From positions 310,001-374,000 of the forward strand of contig CAWBAK010000007.1 in NCBI GenBank assembly GCA_963786805.1: a stretch of DNA of 64,000 nucleotides, read 5' to 3'. Below the pieces are notes generated by a model. It saw nothing but the letters and a program-made list of their open reading frames with translations. It was not told the DNA's origin and ran no database searches. This stretch comes from CALGFI01 sp963786805. GTDB taxonomy: Bacteria; Actinomycetota; UBA4738; HRBIN12. The position numbers and the translations under genes were made by a program. The stretch's first letter is position 1, and every line of letters starts with the position of its first letter. Below are positions 46,501 to 55,262 of the stretch, piece after piece.

Positions 46501-46681
46501 GGGAACCGATCCCGGCGCGGCGAACCGAGCGTGGATGGCCATCGAGCACGGACTCGTCGAGGACGCGGTCTGGGTCCCCCTCATGAACCCCGTCTCCACG
46601 CACGCCTTCTCGGCTCGCACCGAGAACGTCCAGGTTCACCCGCAGTGGGGGATCCTGCTCAGCCGCCTCTGGGTTCAGTAG
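43550..46681 (+). CDS. Class III nucleotide cyclase - TM - beta-propeller - peptide-binding (SBP_bac_5) chimera
   Basis: 1043 residues in one frame. Residues 1-190: class III cyclase with metal Asp26 (IADVRGYTLF) and Asp70 (LRGDEALCVF), and Asn129/Arg133 in GALNLAARLCGQARAGEIL, so it looks catalytic. Residues about 208-229: one membrane helix (WAILAGVALVVALIAISIP). Residues 235-520: about seven YVTN-like blades with repeated GLGSLWVAEP / GEGSVWVTNAGDGTVSRID / GGGALWVADA units. Residues 525-1043: extracytoplasmic oligopeptide-binding-protein domain (YRFPLREGMRYSTGDPVRPE, EDFRHGLERAFSV, DERVRQALNYAIDREEIVDL). Topology: cyclase inside, propeller and binding protein outside, as expected for a ligand-controlled cyclase. 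GTG at 43550 with a weak ribosome-binding site. A 23-codon relic of a related gene is at 49642. Confidence 0.88.
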   Translation: MDGDPDDQRRDDATQRAQIRTFLIADVRGYTLFTQERGDEAAAKLAAKFADIARDGVEGRGGVLLELRGDEALCVFSSARDAIRAAVELQQRFVDETIDQPDVPLTVGIGLDAGEAVPVQGGYRGGALNLAARLCGQARAGEILASREVTHLARRVDGVRYVDRGVLSLKGLSDSVAVVRVESEDGDAVERLRPFGPPPPPRRRITPRWAILAGVALVVALIAISIPLLRSDDGSVGAETNSIARMNTEDGRLEFSTALGHRPGASAIGLGSLWVAEPDRGFVTRLDLQNGSVTDTIRVGNSPSGIAVGEGSVWVTNAGDGTVSRIDAETNEVSDELPAGSGPSGIAVGGGALWVADAIGSELLRIDPTTGERQAVPLAGQPSGVAYTTSGVWVTFAPGGIARVDPANANVTLSQSVGGGPTAVLPAFDSIWVANHLDGTVTRLDPATGRAQAVIPVGDGANALAAAAGMVWVVSEFDDTVTAVDPEANAVDRIVPLGGSAASVTAEGDAVWLAVGASAAEHRGGTLTISSGKPALTSLDPAVVYSAIGWQILSITNDGLLAFKKVGGPDGATLVPDLASALPQVSPDGLSYRFPLREGMRYSTGDPVRPEDFRHGLERAFSVSRDATALMRAIDGARECHAEPAACDLSGSVIVDDEAVTIHLARPDPDMPFKLTLPFAYPVPAGTPMEDQGMDPVPATGPYMIESAGGDGFELVRNPAFREWSRAAQPDGFVDAISWRFEEDLASAFDRLRAGEVDWMSEPPEPEDVAALQASHPNQVVLSPLPFTHYVGLDLRTEPFDDERVRQALNYAIDREEIVDLLGAATSWRPTCQIFPPNFPGYEPFCPYTLEPESGVWSAPDLDRARALIDEAGATGTKVTVWINDDPTIDAEIPPERVDVMAYVVEVLDDLGLRADLKVVHRTDEYAGAVFAGDPQAYLFGWAPDYPRASQFIDLLFRCDVVFNVSGLCNESLDARIDEALRLEGTDPGAANRAWMAIEHGLVEDAVWVPLMNPVSTHAFSARTENVQVHPQWGILLSRLWVQ

Positions 46682-46716
46682 CCCTTCACGTCCTGCCGAA
46701 CCCGTTCGTTCACGAG

Positions 46717-49524
46717 CTACCTGCCCCGGACGGTCACCTCCAGCACGTCCATGAAGAGTTCGTCCCCGTGGTTCGACTTCATCGTGAACCGGACGAACCG
46801 CACGTTCTGCCGGCCCGCCGTCGCCCGGAACGTGTGCAGGATGTTGTCGGCAGCCGCGGTCCCGGAGGCGGCGACCACCCACGGCCCACGGGCGGTCCGA
46901 GTCTCGATCGTGAACCGCTTCACCCCCGCCTCGGGTCCGTCGCCGCACGCTCCTCCAGAGGAGACCCCGAAGGTCGTCACGTCGACCGCCTTCGGCAGCT
47001 TCACGACCGCCTTACGGGGGCCGGTGAAGTTGCTCCCCACCGTGCTGTCGGGGGCGTCGCTCGGCCATCCGGCGGACAGCGAAAGGTCGAAGGCGCCGTC
47101 GGCGTTCACGCCGCAGAAATCGGCATAGTCGGGTGGCGAGAACGAGCGGAGCGTCGCTCCGCCCTCCAGGGCCGCCCAGTCGCGGACGAGCTTGACGTCC
47201 ACGCTCTCGTCCCCGTCAACGGTCACGCCGACGATCTTCTGCTCGTATCCGACACCGTCGACGACGAGCTCCGGGTATGCGTGGAACGGGACGTTGGTGA
47301 TCGAGAACGCGCCGGTGCCGTCCGTCGTGTCCGCGAGGTCGGTCGCGAACCCCGTCGAGTGCCCGGCGAGGAACACCCTGGCGTTCCTGAGCGTCGTCCC
47401 GCTCGCCTTGTCGGTGACGGTGCCCGAGATCGTCCCGCACAGGTCGACCGAGCAGTCGGCGGGCAGGCTGAAGTCCTCGATCGGTGTCGTGTCGGCTCCG
47501 TCCGGCGACGACGCGAAGAACCCCATACCTCGGGCGGCGAACAGCTGCCAGAGCGCGTCCGCGTTCGCGCCGCCGTTGGCCACGAGGTCGGCCTGGATGA
47601 TCGCGTTCCTCAAGTCGAGGAAGGCGGGGTCCGGTGGCGACAGCTCCAATCCCCGCGTCGCGAGCGACTGGGTCAGGCTCGACCCGAGGGTCCGTCGGAC
47701 GTCCCACATGGTCTGCGCCCAGATCTGCCCGTCCTCGTGGACCTCCGGGAACGGGATGACCTTGCCCATGTCCCCGAACGTGTAGCCGCCCGGTCCCGCG
47801 CCGAACCCCAGGTCCGGGCAGGCCGGGGTGCTCGCGCCCACCGTGCAATCGATCGGCTGCGTTCGGATGCCCGGCCCGGCCGTCGGGTATTCGCCCTCGA
47901 TGACGTCCCCGACCGTCGGGCCGTCCACCACGAACCCGTCGTTCGTCAGGAAGTCCAGCGAGTACCAATCCGCCCACGCCTCGTTCATCGACCCGGCTTG
48001 GAAGCCGGCGTTCCCGTCGGTCCCGTCGGGGAAGGTGACCAGGCGACCGACGAGGCCGTGCGTGTACTCGTGGTACACGATCGCCGCGTCGTCCCCGCTG
48101 TGCATCGAGACGAGGGAGGAGTCCGGAGTGGTCTGGAACAGGAACATCCCCATGAACGGTGAAGTCCCGTCCGGGAACGTCGCCATGAAGGCGTTGTTCT
48201 GATGGAACTCGTCCGGAAGACCGTTGTCGGTGTTGGCTCCGAGCAGCGCGTGTCCCTCAACCGGGTCGCCGCCCTGCCCTTGTCCGCTCGCGTTCGTGAC
48301 CTGGAAGTTGCCGGCCGCCTCGGTGAACCCGATCGGCGCTGCCAGCAGGTGATCGTGGTACCGGTTCAGCAGGTAGTAGAGCTCGGTCCCGAAGTGGTTC
48401 CGGTTCTGCTGCCAGCTGAAGGGTGTGTTGAGGTCCCAGGTGCACGGATATGCCGGCGAGCAGCTCTGCGCGGCCGTGGTCGTGTCGAGGACGGCGGGGT
48501 AGTTCCAGTCGAGGCCGGTCGACGCGGGGATCTCCTCGCTCGGCTCGATGGCCCCGTTGTCGTTGACGTCGGCGACCACGTGCGCGTTGTTCCCCGACAG
48601 CGCCGTGCCATCGACCACAGGGAACGAGACGGCGTGTTCCACGCCCCCGCCGTTCGGAACGTTGGCGCCGGGGAAGTAGTCGAAGGCGACGCCGGTCCCG
48701 GTCGTATCGGATCGCGCGAGGTTCATGCGCCAGAGCAGATCTCCGCTCTCCGCGTCGATGAGCGAGAGCAGCGCGTCGTCGCCGACCCACGTCGTCGTCC
48801 TCCACGCGAGACGCCCGCCTCGCGCCGTCGGGAACAGCACGAGCTCGGCCTCGTCGGCATCCTCACGAACGGTCGCGCCACCCGCTGCCGACCGTGCAGC
48901 GGCGATCGCCGCCGTCGCGTCGAGTCGCGCCGACGCGGTGGGTAGGCTCAGGCCGGAGGCCGGGGACCCTGAGACGTTGATGAGGCGGCCTTCGCGCGTG
49001 ACGTTCGCCTTCAGCCCGTTGGGGAACGCCTGCACGCCACCGACGCGCTGGACCCACGAGAGATGGTGCGTGCCGATGATGTCCACGTAATCACTGCGGA
49101 GACGGAAGGTCCGAAGGTCGCTCTGCGAGAGGCCGAATGCGGCCAGATTGGCACGGACGTAGTCCATCGCCACCGCCTTGGCCGCACCGGCGCTGGGCCC
49201 GGTCAGGAACCCGTCGAGCCGGCCGACGAACCGAAGCGTTCCGGTGATCGCGTCGGCATCCACCACTCCTTGAGACCCGAGTCGCTGTGCCAGCGCGAGC
49301 CGGGCATCGGCGACCCGACGGCTCACGCCGACCGCCGAACCCACCGACCGGCTGTCGAGGAAACCATCCTCCCTGCTCCGGGCGATCGGACTCCGGGGTA
49401 GTGGCTCCGGCTGCTGGGCGGCTCCCGGCGCCGCCACGATGACCAAGCCGCCGATCAGCAAGGCGACCGATACTGCGGCGAACCACCGCCGCCCATGCGA
49501 GCGGGACCGATCGATGCTGAACAT
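46717..49524 (-). CDS. Secreted M36 (fungalysin) metallopeptidase with carboxypeptidase-regulatory-like and discoidin-like C-terminal domains
   Basis: 935 residues. Signal peptide RRWFAAVSVALLIGGLVIVA ending near APGAAQQ. FTP-like propeptide (GFLTGPSAGAAKAVAMDYVR, TFRLRSDYVDIIGTHHLSWV), then the catalytic domain with zinc motif HEYTHG at about 485-490 and the third ligand in GSMNEAWADWYS. After the peptidase come a carboxypeptidase-regulatory-like beta domain (CGTISGTVTDKASGTTLRNA) and a C-terminal discoidin-like domain (FTIETRTARGPWVVAASG, RFVRFTMKSNHGDELFMDVL). ATG at 49524 after a G-run Shine-Dalgarno. Exported protease probably used for extracellular protein degradation, possibly feeding peptides to binding proteins such as the one next door. 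Confidence 0.9.
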   Translation of the reverse strand: MFSIDRSRSHGRRWFAAVSVALLIGGLVIVAAPGAAQQPEPLPRSPIARSREDGFLDSRSVGSAVGVSRRVADARLALAQRLGSQGVVDADAITGTLRFVGRLDGFLTGPSAGAAKAVAMDYVRANLAAFGLSQSDLRTFRLRSDYVDIIGTHHLSWVQRVGGVQAFPNGLKANVTREGRLINVSGSPASGLSLPTASARLDATAAIAAARSAAGGATVREDADEAELVLFPTARGGRLAWRTTTWVGDDALLSLIDAESGDLLWRMNLARSDTTGTGVAFDYFPGANVPNGGGVEHAVSFPVVDGTALSGNNAHVVADVNDNGAIEPSEEIPASTGLDWNYPAVLDTTTAAQSCSPAYPCTWDLNTPFSWQQNRNHFGTELYYLLNRYHDHLLAAPIGFTEAAGNFQVTNASGQGQGGDPVEGHALLGANTDNGLPDEFHQNNAFMATFPDGTSPFMGMFLFQTTPDSSLVSMHSGDDAAIVYHEYTHGLVGRLVTFPDGTDGNAGFQAGSMNEAWADWYSLDFLTNDGFVVDGPTVGDVIEGEYPTAGPGIRTQPIDCTVGASTPACPDLGFGAGPGGYTFGDMGKVIPFPEVHEDGQIWAQTMWDVRRTLGSSLTQSLATRGLELSPPDPAFLDLRNAIIQADLVANGGANADALWQLFAARGMGFFASSPDGADTTPIEDFSLPADCSVDLCGTISGTVTDKASGTTLRNARVFLAGHSTGFATDLADTTDGTGAFSITNVPFHAYPELVVDGVGYEQKIVGVTVDGDESVDVKLVRDWAALEGGATLRSFSPPDYADFCGVNADGAFDLSLSAGWPSDAPDSTVGSNFTGPRKAVVKLPKAVDVTTFGVSSGGACGDGPEAGVKRFTIETRTARGPWVVAASGTAAADNILHTFRATAGRQNVRFVRFTMKSNHGDELFMDVLEVTVRGR

Positions 49525-49641
49525 TTGGAAACCCCCCCAGGGAATGGACCTTGACGGTACACGACACTTCGGGCCGAGACCTGGGGATGTCGGCGCACCG
49601 CAGCCGCTTTCACACCGAGGAGGCCAGGTGGATGATCCCTC

Positions 49642-49710
49642 GTGAACGGCGGCCCGGACGACCAACGCGGCGACGAAGCCGCGGAGCGTGCACAGATCAG
49701 GACGCGATGA
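49642..49710 (+). pseudogene. Remnant of the N-terminus of a second cyclase gene
   Basis: A GTG-started reading frame of 22 codons plus stop (VNGGPDDQRGDEAAERAQIR then TR) that matches the first 22 residues of the cyclase at 43550 (VDGDPDDQRRDDATQRAQIR TF) at 15 positions. DNA similarity continues weakly for about 25 bp upstream of the GTG. The frame stops exactly where the cyclase domain would begin. Probably the left end of a deleted paralogue; too short to be a functional protein. Confidence 0.6.
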
Positions 49711-49734
49711 GACCCCTACCGGAGGTGTCTCATC
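49706..49734 (-). terminator. Hairpin downstream of the VOC gene
   Basis: GATGAGACCCC (49706-49716), loop TACCGGA, GGTGTCTCATC (49724-49734): ten of eleven pairs. Six bases past the VOC stop on the minus strand, so a likely terminator for it. The cyclase remnant ends inside its left arm, which suggests that the deletion junction lies at this hairpin. Confidence 0.55.
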
Positions 49735-49740
49735 GTGTGT

Positions 49741-50100
49741 TCAGTCACCGTCCTCGATGACGCAGAACAGGTTGCCCTCGGGATCCGCGAGCACGATGAA
49801 GTCCTCGTCCGGCTCGGGCGTCCTCGGATGGAGCGTCGCGCCGATGCCAAGGAGCCGCTCGACCTCGTTCTTCTGGTCTTCCGCGTAGAGGTCGAAGTGG
49901 AGCCGGTTCTTCCCGACCCTCGGCTCGGGGACGAGCTGGAGCGACACGTTGACGTTCCTCCCGCCGGGATCCCGGAGGATCACCCAATCGTCCTCGGGCT
50001 CGTACTTCGGCTCGTAGCCGAGCGCCTCCCGCCAGAACGCCAGCATCGCCGGGAGGTCGTTGCAGTCGATCACGACCGAGCCGACCCGGATGCGCGCCAC
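49741..50100 (-). CDS. VOC-family (glyoxalase-like) protein
   Basis: 119 residues. IRVGSVVIDCNDLPAMLAFW, REALGYEPKYEPEDDWVILR and RLHFDLYAEDQKNEVERLLG, ending DFIVLADPEGNLFCVIEDGD. The type is common in actinobacteria (glyoxalase-like domain, DUF/VOC of unknown substrate). GTG at 50100. Confidence 0.82.
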   Translation of the reverse strand: MARIRVGSVVIDCNDLPAMLAFWREALGYEPKYEPEDDWVILRDPGGRNVNVSLQLVPEPRVGKNRLHFDLYAEDQKNEVERLLGIGATLHPRTPEPDEDFIVLADPEGNLFCVIEDGD

Positions 50101-50181
50101 GGCTCGAGGGTAGCCGAGCCCGAGACGTGCGGCTCGAGGGCTGTCGAGGCAGCTCCAGACCTGATCCCGAGCGGATGTGAG

Positions 50182-51537
50182 TCATGCCTGCACGGCTGCG
50201 TAAAGCCGCCACTCATCCGGGACGCCCTTCAGCGTGTGCATCCCTCGGTCCTCGAACACGAGCCCGCTTCCGGCGACGAGATCCTTCACGGTCTGCGAGA
50301 CGAAGACCTCGGACGCGCCCGCGAGCGCACCTACGCGAGCGCCGATCACCACGCCGAGCCCGCCGGCCTTCCCGGCGATCATCTGGACCTCGCCGGTGTG
50401 GACACCGGCGCGCACCTCGACGCCGAGCGGGGTGACGGCCTCGAGGATCTGTTGTGCACACCGAACGCCACGGGCCGGACCATCGAACGTCGCGAAGAAC
50501 CCGTCCCCCGCCGTGTCGATCTCGACGCCCCGATAGCGCGCGATGATCGAACGCACCATGGTGTGGTGGCGCTCGATGAGGTCCCGCCACGCCCGATCGC
50601 CGAGCTCGACCGCCCGGCTGGTCGAATCGACGATGTCCGTGAACAGCACGGTCGAGAGGACACGATCGAACACCGCCTCCTCCTCCTGGATCTGAGTGAC
50701 GAATCGGTCGATCTCTTCGAAGTGCTGCGCATCATCCGCGAGGAAGAAATGCTCGGGGCCGGGGATCTCGACGAATCGAGCGCCGGGGATCTGCTCCGCG
50801 ACCCAGGGACCGGCCCCGAAGGAGCCATCCCGATCCCCCTCCTTCGTCATCACGATCGTCGGAACGAGGACACTGGGAAGGATCGATCGGACGTCGACCT
50901 GCCGTTGCACGAGCTCGATCGCGAGCGCACTCGATGGGCTGGCACAGAGCCTCGACCACCGGGCCCACGTCTCGAGCTCCTCCTCGGGGACCTCCGTCCG
51001 CATGCCCTGGAAGTTGAGCCGCCAGAACTCCACCGTGCCCCAGAGCCGATCGATCCACTCCTCCCACTCGTGCGCGTCGGCCTCGGTGAACCCCCAGGGG
51101 AAGTCGGCCGTCTTCCAGTACGAGACGATGGGCGCCCCCAGGACGAGGCCGAGCGTCCGCTCGGGGAACGACGCGGCGGCCAGGATGCTCACCGCGCAGC
51201 CGTCCTCGAACCCCAGAAGGATGGCGCGGTCGGACCCGACCTCGTCCATCACCGTCCGCATGTCGTCCATCCCCTTCTCGAGCGAGAGCGTCTCGAGCGA
51301 GGTCGGCCGGTCCGAGACGCCCGACCCGCGGCGATCGAACACGATCACGCGCGCCCGCTCGGCGAGGGTCCGGAGGTACCGGGCGTACATCGGCAGATCC
51401 CAGTTCGCGTCGATGTTCGACAGCGTTCCATCGTTGATCACGAGGTCGTAGGGGCCGTCGCCGAAGACCTGGTACCCGAGGTAGACGCCGTCCTCCGACT
51501 TCACGTACCGAGTCGATGGCCGAGCCAGGCGATCCAT
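50182..51537 (-). CDS. Alpha/beta hydrolase fused to a class III adenylate cyclase (Rv1900c-like)
   Basis: 451 residues. Residues 1-270: alpha/beta hydrolase (GYQVFGDGPYDLVINDGTLS, VIVFDRRGSGVSD, LLGFEDGCAVSILAAASFPE, VEIPGPEHFFLADD), where the nucleophile position reads G-F-E-D-G rather than G-x-S-x-G, as in many cyclase-linked hydrolases that have lost esterase function. Residues 280-451: cyclase with metal aspartates in VLFTDIVDSTSRA and DTAGDGFFATFDGP, and VIGARVGALAGASEVFVS, in which the usual Asn is replaced, as in the widespread VHIGARV variant. The transition-state Arg is kept. ATG at 51537, 63 bp after the corrected stop of the REC-cyclase upstream. Confidence 0.88.
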   Translation of the reverse strand: MDRLARPSTRYVKSEDGVYLGYQVFGDGPYDLVINDGTLSNIDANWDLPMYARYLRTLAERARVIVFDRRGSGVSDRPTSLETLSLEKGMDDMRTVMDEVGSDRAILLGFEDGCAVSILAAASFPERTLGLVLGAPIVSYWKTADFPWGFTEADAHEWEEWIDRLWGTVEFWRLNFQGMRTEVPEEELETWARWSRLCASPSSALAIELVQRQVDVRSILPSVLVPTIVMTKEGDRDGSFGAGPWVAEQIPGARFVEIPGPEHFFLADDAQHFEEIDRFVTQIQEEEAVFDRVLSTVLFTDIVDSTSRAVELGDRAWRDLIERHHTMVRSIIARYRGVEIDTAGDGFFATFDGPARGVRCAQQILEAVTPLGVEVRAGVHTGEVQMIAGKAGGLGVVIGARVGALAGASEVFVSQTVKDLVAGSGLVFEDRGMHTLKGVPDEWRLYAAVQA

Positions 51538-51600
51538 CCCGCGATGGTCGCCCGCCGCCGTCCTCGCCGCAAGCGGACGATCGACTCGGATCAGCCCCGT

Positions 51601-52745
51601 TCAGGAGCTCTGCACGGAAGACACCTGCGCGGCCGGCTCGCGAACGGCGACGACGTTGTAACGCCGTGATCGGTCGCAGGAAACCCTTGAGCGTCAACTC
51701 GCCGACGGGTTCCGCCTCGACGTCGGCCTCGACCTCTGCGTAGAGACGCTGTTCGATCAGGACCTGGCCGGCCGCTGCCTCGTCCGCGAGCCGCGACGCG
51801 AGATTCGTCACCGCTCCGATCGCTGCATAGTCAGAGCGGCCCTCGAAGCCAACCTCGCCACACGTCGCGTACCCCAGGGCGATGCCGGCGCCGAAGCCGA
51901 GGTCGTATCCGCGCTTCCGCCACCGCGGCGTCAGCTCCGCCATCTCCTCGCGGAGCGCGCAGCCCAGCCGCACCGCCAGCAGCGCCGCGTCGGGAATCTC
52001 CTTGGGGTCGTTGAAGAAGAGCTGGACCCCATCGCCCTCGATGAAGCCCACGGTCGCATCGAACCGCCGCACGAGCTCGCCGATCGTGCCGTGGAACTCG
52101 CCGAGCACCTGCATCAGCTCCTCTGGTTCGACGGCGTCGACGAAGCCTCGTCCATCCGCGGAGATCGGCGAAGAACATCGCGACCTTTCGACGGTGGCTC
52201 CGCAGGATCGAGTCGTCGCCCGATGAGACGATGGCGTCGGCGAGCTGCGGTGAGAGGAACCGCCGAAGCTTCCGCATCCGCTCGAGCTCCCGGACCTGTG
52301 TCTGCACGCGCTCCTCGAGCGTTCGATTGAGCTCCAGCAGCTCTGCCGACTGCGTCTTGATCGTGTCGTGGTAGCGCTTGATCCGTAGGAGGGACCGGAC
52401 TCGCGTCAGCAGCTCGTCGTGGTTGAACGGCTTCGCGATGAGATCGTCCGCACCGACCTCGATCGCCTTCGCCTTCTCACCCGGATCCGCCGTGATCATG
52501 ATGACCGGGAGCACCGCCGTCTCCTCGCGCTCGCGGATCCGTCGGCAGACCTCATAGCCGTCCGGCGGCGGCATCATGACGTCGAGAAGCACGAGATCCG
52601 GCTTCGCCGACTCGACGAGCGCGAGCGCGCGTTCGCCGTCGGTGGCGGAGACGACCTCGTAGCCGCGCGGCTCGAGAACGGCCTCGAGCAAGCGCACGTT
52701 CTGGGGGACGTCGTCCACGACGAGGATCCTGCCGTCGTCACCCAT
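51601..52745 (-). CDS. Receiver domain fused to a class III cyclase (two frameshifts)
   Basis: About 381 residues. Receiver with D55 (DLVLLDVMMPP), acidic pair VVDDVPQ and K in LIAKPFNHDELLTRV; a coiled coil follows (TIKTQSAELLELNRTLEERV); the cyclase has VAMFFADLRGWT, FIEGDGVQLFFNDP and AIGAVTNLASRLADEAAAGQ with both metal Asp, Asn and Arg. A frame change near 52145 joins DLRGWT to GFVDAVEPEELMQVLGE, and one near 51657 gives the end YNVVAVREPAAQVSSVQSS and TGA at 51603-51601. ATG at 52745 overlaps the stop of the single-domain regulator (ATGA). Phosphorylation probably controls cAMP output. Confidence 0.85.
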
Positions 52746-53122
52746 CAGGCGCGCCCATCGCAATGCTGCCGGACGGTACCGATGAACTCGCGGATGTTCA
52801 GCGGCTTCGAGACGTACCCGTCGAAGCCAGCCGCCAGGAACCGCTCGCGGTCTCCATGCATCGCCTGGGCGGTCACGGCGAGCACCGGGATCCCGGCGGT
52901 GCGTTCGTCCGCCCGCAACCGGCCGAGCACGTGGACGCCGTCGAAGTCCGGAAGCTGGATGTCCATGAGCACGAGATCCGGCGAATGCTCCGCAGCCAAC
53001 TCGAACGCCTGGCCTCCCGTCGCCGCCTCGAGCGTGCGGTACCCCGTCGCGACGAGGACGTCGCGGACCAGCTTCATGTTCTTGTCGTTGTCCTCCACGA
53101 CGAGGATCTGTTCGCCTGCCAT
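52745..53122 (-). CDS. Single-domain response regulator (CheY-like)
   Basis: 125 residues, receiver only: acidic residues VVEDNDKN, phosphoacceptor D54 (DLVLMDIQLPD), T in VLAVTAQAM and K in GYVSKPLNIREF. No output domain, so it passes phosphate on or acts by protein contact. Located between the kinase and the REC-cyclase, overlapping the latter's start; a phosphorelay or competitive-sink role is likely. Confidence 0.9.
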   Translation of the reverse strand: MAGEQILVVEDNDKNMKLVRDVLVATGYRTLEAATGGQAFELAAEHSPDLVLMDIQLPDFDGVHVLGRLRADERTAGIPVLAVTAQAMHGDRERFLAAGFDGYVSKPLNIREFIGTVRQHCDGRA

Positions 53123-53124
53123 GG

Positions 53125-54755
53125 CTAGACCGACCTCGCCGGCAACGTGAAGACGAAGGTGCTGCCCTTCCCGAGCTCGCTTTCGAGCCAGATCCGTCCA
53201 CCGTGGAGCTCGACGAGCCGCTTCGAGAGCGCGAGGCCGAGGCCGGTCCCCTCGCGCTGGTCGAGCCCCGCCCGGGACTGCTGGAACTCCTCGAAGATCC
53301 GTTCGTGATCCTCGGGAGCGATGCCGGGACCGGTGTCGGCGACGGAGATCCTGACCTCCCCGTTGACTCGGGACGAGCCCACGTCGACGGCGCCGCCCGC
53401 CGGCGTGAACTTCACGGCGTTCGACAGCAGGTTGAAGATGACTTGCTTGATCCTGCGCTCGTCGCCCTCGACGACATCGACCTCCGGATCGGCAGCGAGC
53501 TCGACCTGCACTCCATCCTGCATCGCGCGCTCGCGGACCATGACCACGCCGCGCTCGAGCGCGTCCCGCAGGGAGAACGACTCGACCTCGAGCTCGACCT
53601 GTCCTGCCTCGACCTTCGACAGATCGAGGACGTCGTTGATCAGGGAGAGCAGGTGGTTCCCCGAAGACAGGATGTCGTCGAGGTATTCCGCCTGCTTCTC
53701 GTTCACCGTGCCGACCATCTCTTCGCGCAGCACCTGCGAGAAGCCGAGGATCGCGTTCAGCGGCGTCCGGAGCTCGTGGGACATGTTGGCCAGGAACTCC
53801 GACTTGTGTTGGCTGACCGCCTCGAGCTCGGTGTAGAGACGCCGGAGCTCCTCGTTCATCCGGTTGACGTTCGCGGCCAGCGCGCCGAGCTCGTCGCGGT
53901 TGTCGACCTCCACCCGCCCCGAGAAGTCACCCGACGCGATCGCGGCCAGGCTCGTGTCGATCCGCTGGATCGGCCCGATCAGCGACCACGAGAGGACGAA
54001 TCCCAAAAGCAGGGCGAGGACGAGCGCTCCCGCCGCGACGCCGATGAACAGCGCCCGGGAGCTCGAGAAGGAGCTCGCGTTGCGCGCGATCAGATTTTGG
54101 ATCTCGTTCGTCGTTCTGTTTGCGAGCTTCGCAGCGTCCGTGTAGAGGTTGCTCGCGAGCTCTTCCGCCTCTGCTCGCAACCGCCGCAACTCGTCGATCG
54201 TCTCCTCCGCCTCGATCGTCGCGGCACCCCCGTAAAGTGGGACGATCTCCTGCTTCATCAACCCCCAGAGCTCATGGGCGGTGTCCTCGATCCCTCGCAA
54301 GACGTTTCGGTCTTCCGGCGGCGGCGTGAATCCGAGTTGATGCTGCGGTCGTCCGGGCCTCGATCTGGCGGGCCGCGTCCATCACGAGCAGGTCCACGGC
54401 GAGCGCGCTCTTCCCGCGGAGTGCGGGAGGCGCTGCCTCCGGCCAGATCACATAGAAGTCCTCGCCGGCGTTCTGCGCCAGTACGAGGCGTGAGGTACCC
54501 GGCATCGGCCTGGAGTTGGCCGTACTCGACGGCCCGTTCCTGGAGAGGCCCGACGCTCGCGACGCGATCGTTCGACTGCCCGAGCACGAGCTGCCCCAGC
54601 AGACCGACCGCGACCAGGAGCAGCGACGTGCCGACGAACGCGATCAGCAGCTTCGTCCGAACCGTGGCCGGGAGGCGGGCGACGGCCCGGCCGAGCGGAT
54701 CTCCGATCCGTCGCAGCCCCTCCGCGGCGACCCGCGATTCCTGCTTCCCGGTCAA
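53125..54755 (-). CDS. Membrane sensor histidine kinase with HAMP domain (two frameshifts in the sensor)
   Basis: About 543 residues. First membrane helix LLIAFVGTSLLLVAVGLLG, a periplasmic helical sensor region (LVLAQNAGEDFYVIWPEAAP, HELWGLMKQEIVPLYGGA, LRRLRAEAEELASNLYTDAA), second helix FIGVAAGALVLALLLGFVL, HAMP (GPIQRIDTSLAAIASGDFSG), HisKA HKSEFLANMSHELRTPLNAI, N-box NLLSNAVKFTP, G1 VADTGPGIAPE and G2 GTGLGLALSKRL. Frame changes near 54490 and 54335 link the sensor segments. TTG at 54755. Heads the kinase / regulator / REC-cyclase operon; its stop is two bases from the regulator start. Confidence 0.88.
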
Positions 54756-54758
54756 GTC

Positions 54759-55262
54759 TCAGACTTCCAGGTCGGTCGTCCCGCCGACCATGTTCGTGAT
54801 CAGCCAGTTCCCGTCGATCCGGGCCACGTCGAAGTCGGCGGCCGTCGTCGACACGACCGTGCCGGTCCCGGCGTCGACGAAGTGGCACTCGAAGTGCAGC
54901 GTCCCCCGGTCGCCGGCGACCGTGATCTCGAGCTTGTACGCCGGGTGATCAGAGATCCACTCGTTCTCGGGCGCGAACGGCGCCGACGTCTCCAGCCAGA
55001 ACGCCCGGATCTCGTCCAGCCCGACCGCCGTCTCCCCCGGACCCACCGTCATCGTCGCGTCGGGCGCCCACAGGCTCATCATCTGGTCGATATCCTTCTC
55101 CGTCATGGAGCCGTGGAAGTCCTTCTCGATCTGGTCGATCTCGTAGGTGTCCGCCTTCCGTTGCAGCTCCTGCTCCGCCGCAGAGGGCGTGCTCGAGTCC
55201 CCGCAGGCCGCGAGGAAAAGAACGACGATCCCGAGTGCGCCGCCGATCACGAGCTTCCGCAT
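54759..55262 (-). CDS. Secreted lipoprotein with SnoaL/NTF2-like fold
   Basis: 167 residues. Signal peptide VIGGALGIVVLFLAAC with a LAAC lipobox, then DSSTPSAAEQE linker and an NTF2-like domain (EKDFHGSMTEKDIDQMMSLW, AVGLDEIRAFWLETSAPF, TLHFECHFVDAGTGTVVSTT, DFDVARIDGNWLITNM). ATG at 55262. It ends three bases upstream of the kinase start on the same strand, so it is co-transcribed and may present a ligand to that kinase's outer domain; this is inference from position. Confidence 0.8.
   Translation of the reverse strand: MRKLVIGGALGIVVLFLAACGDSSTPSAAEQELQRKADTYEIDQIEKDFHGSMTEKDIDQMMSLWAPDATMTVGPGETAVGLDEIRAFWLETSAPFAPENEWISDHPAYKLEITVAGDRGTLHFECHFVDAGTGTVVSTTAADFDVARIDGNWLITNMVGGTTDLEV

Noticed and set aside
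49708..49710. TGA ending the cyclase remnant as another selenocysteine codon
   Set aside because: No coding continuation after it and no cysteine at the aligned position of the intact cyclase (Leu/Phe region).
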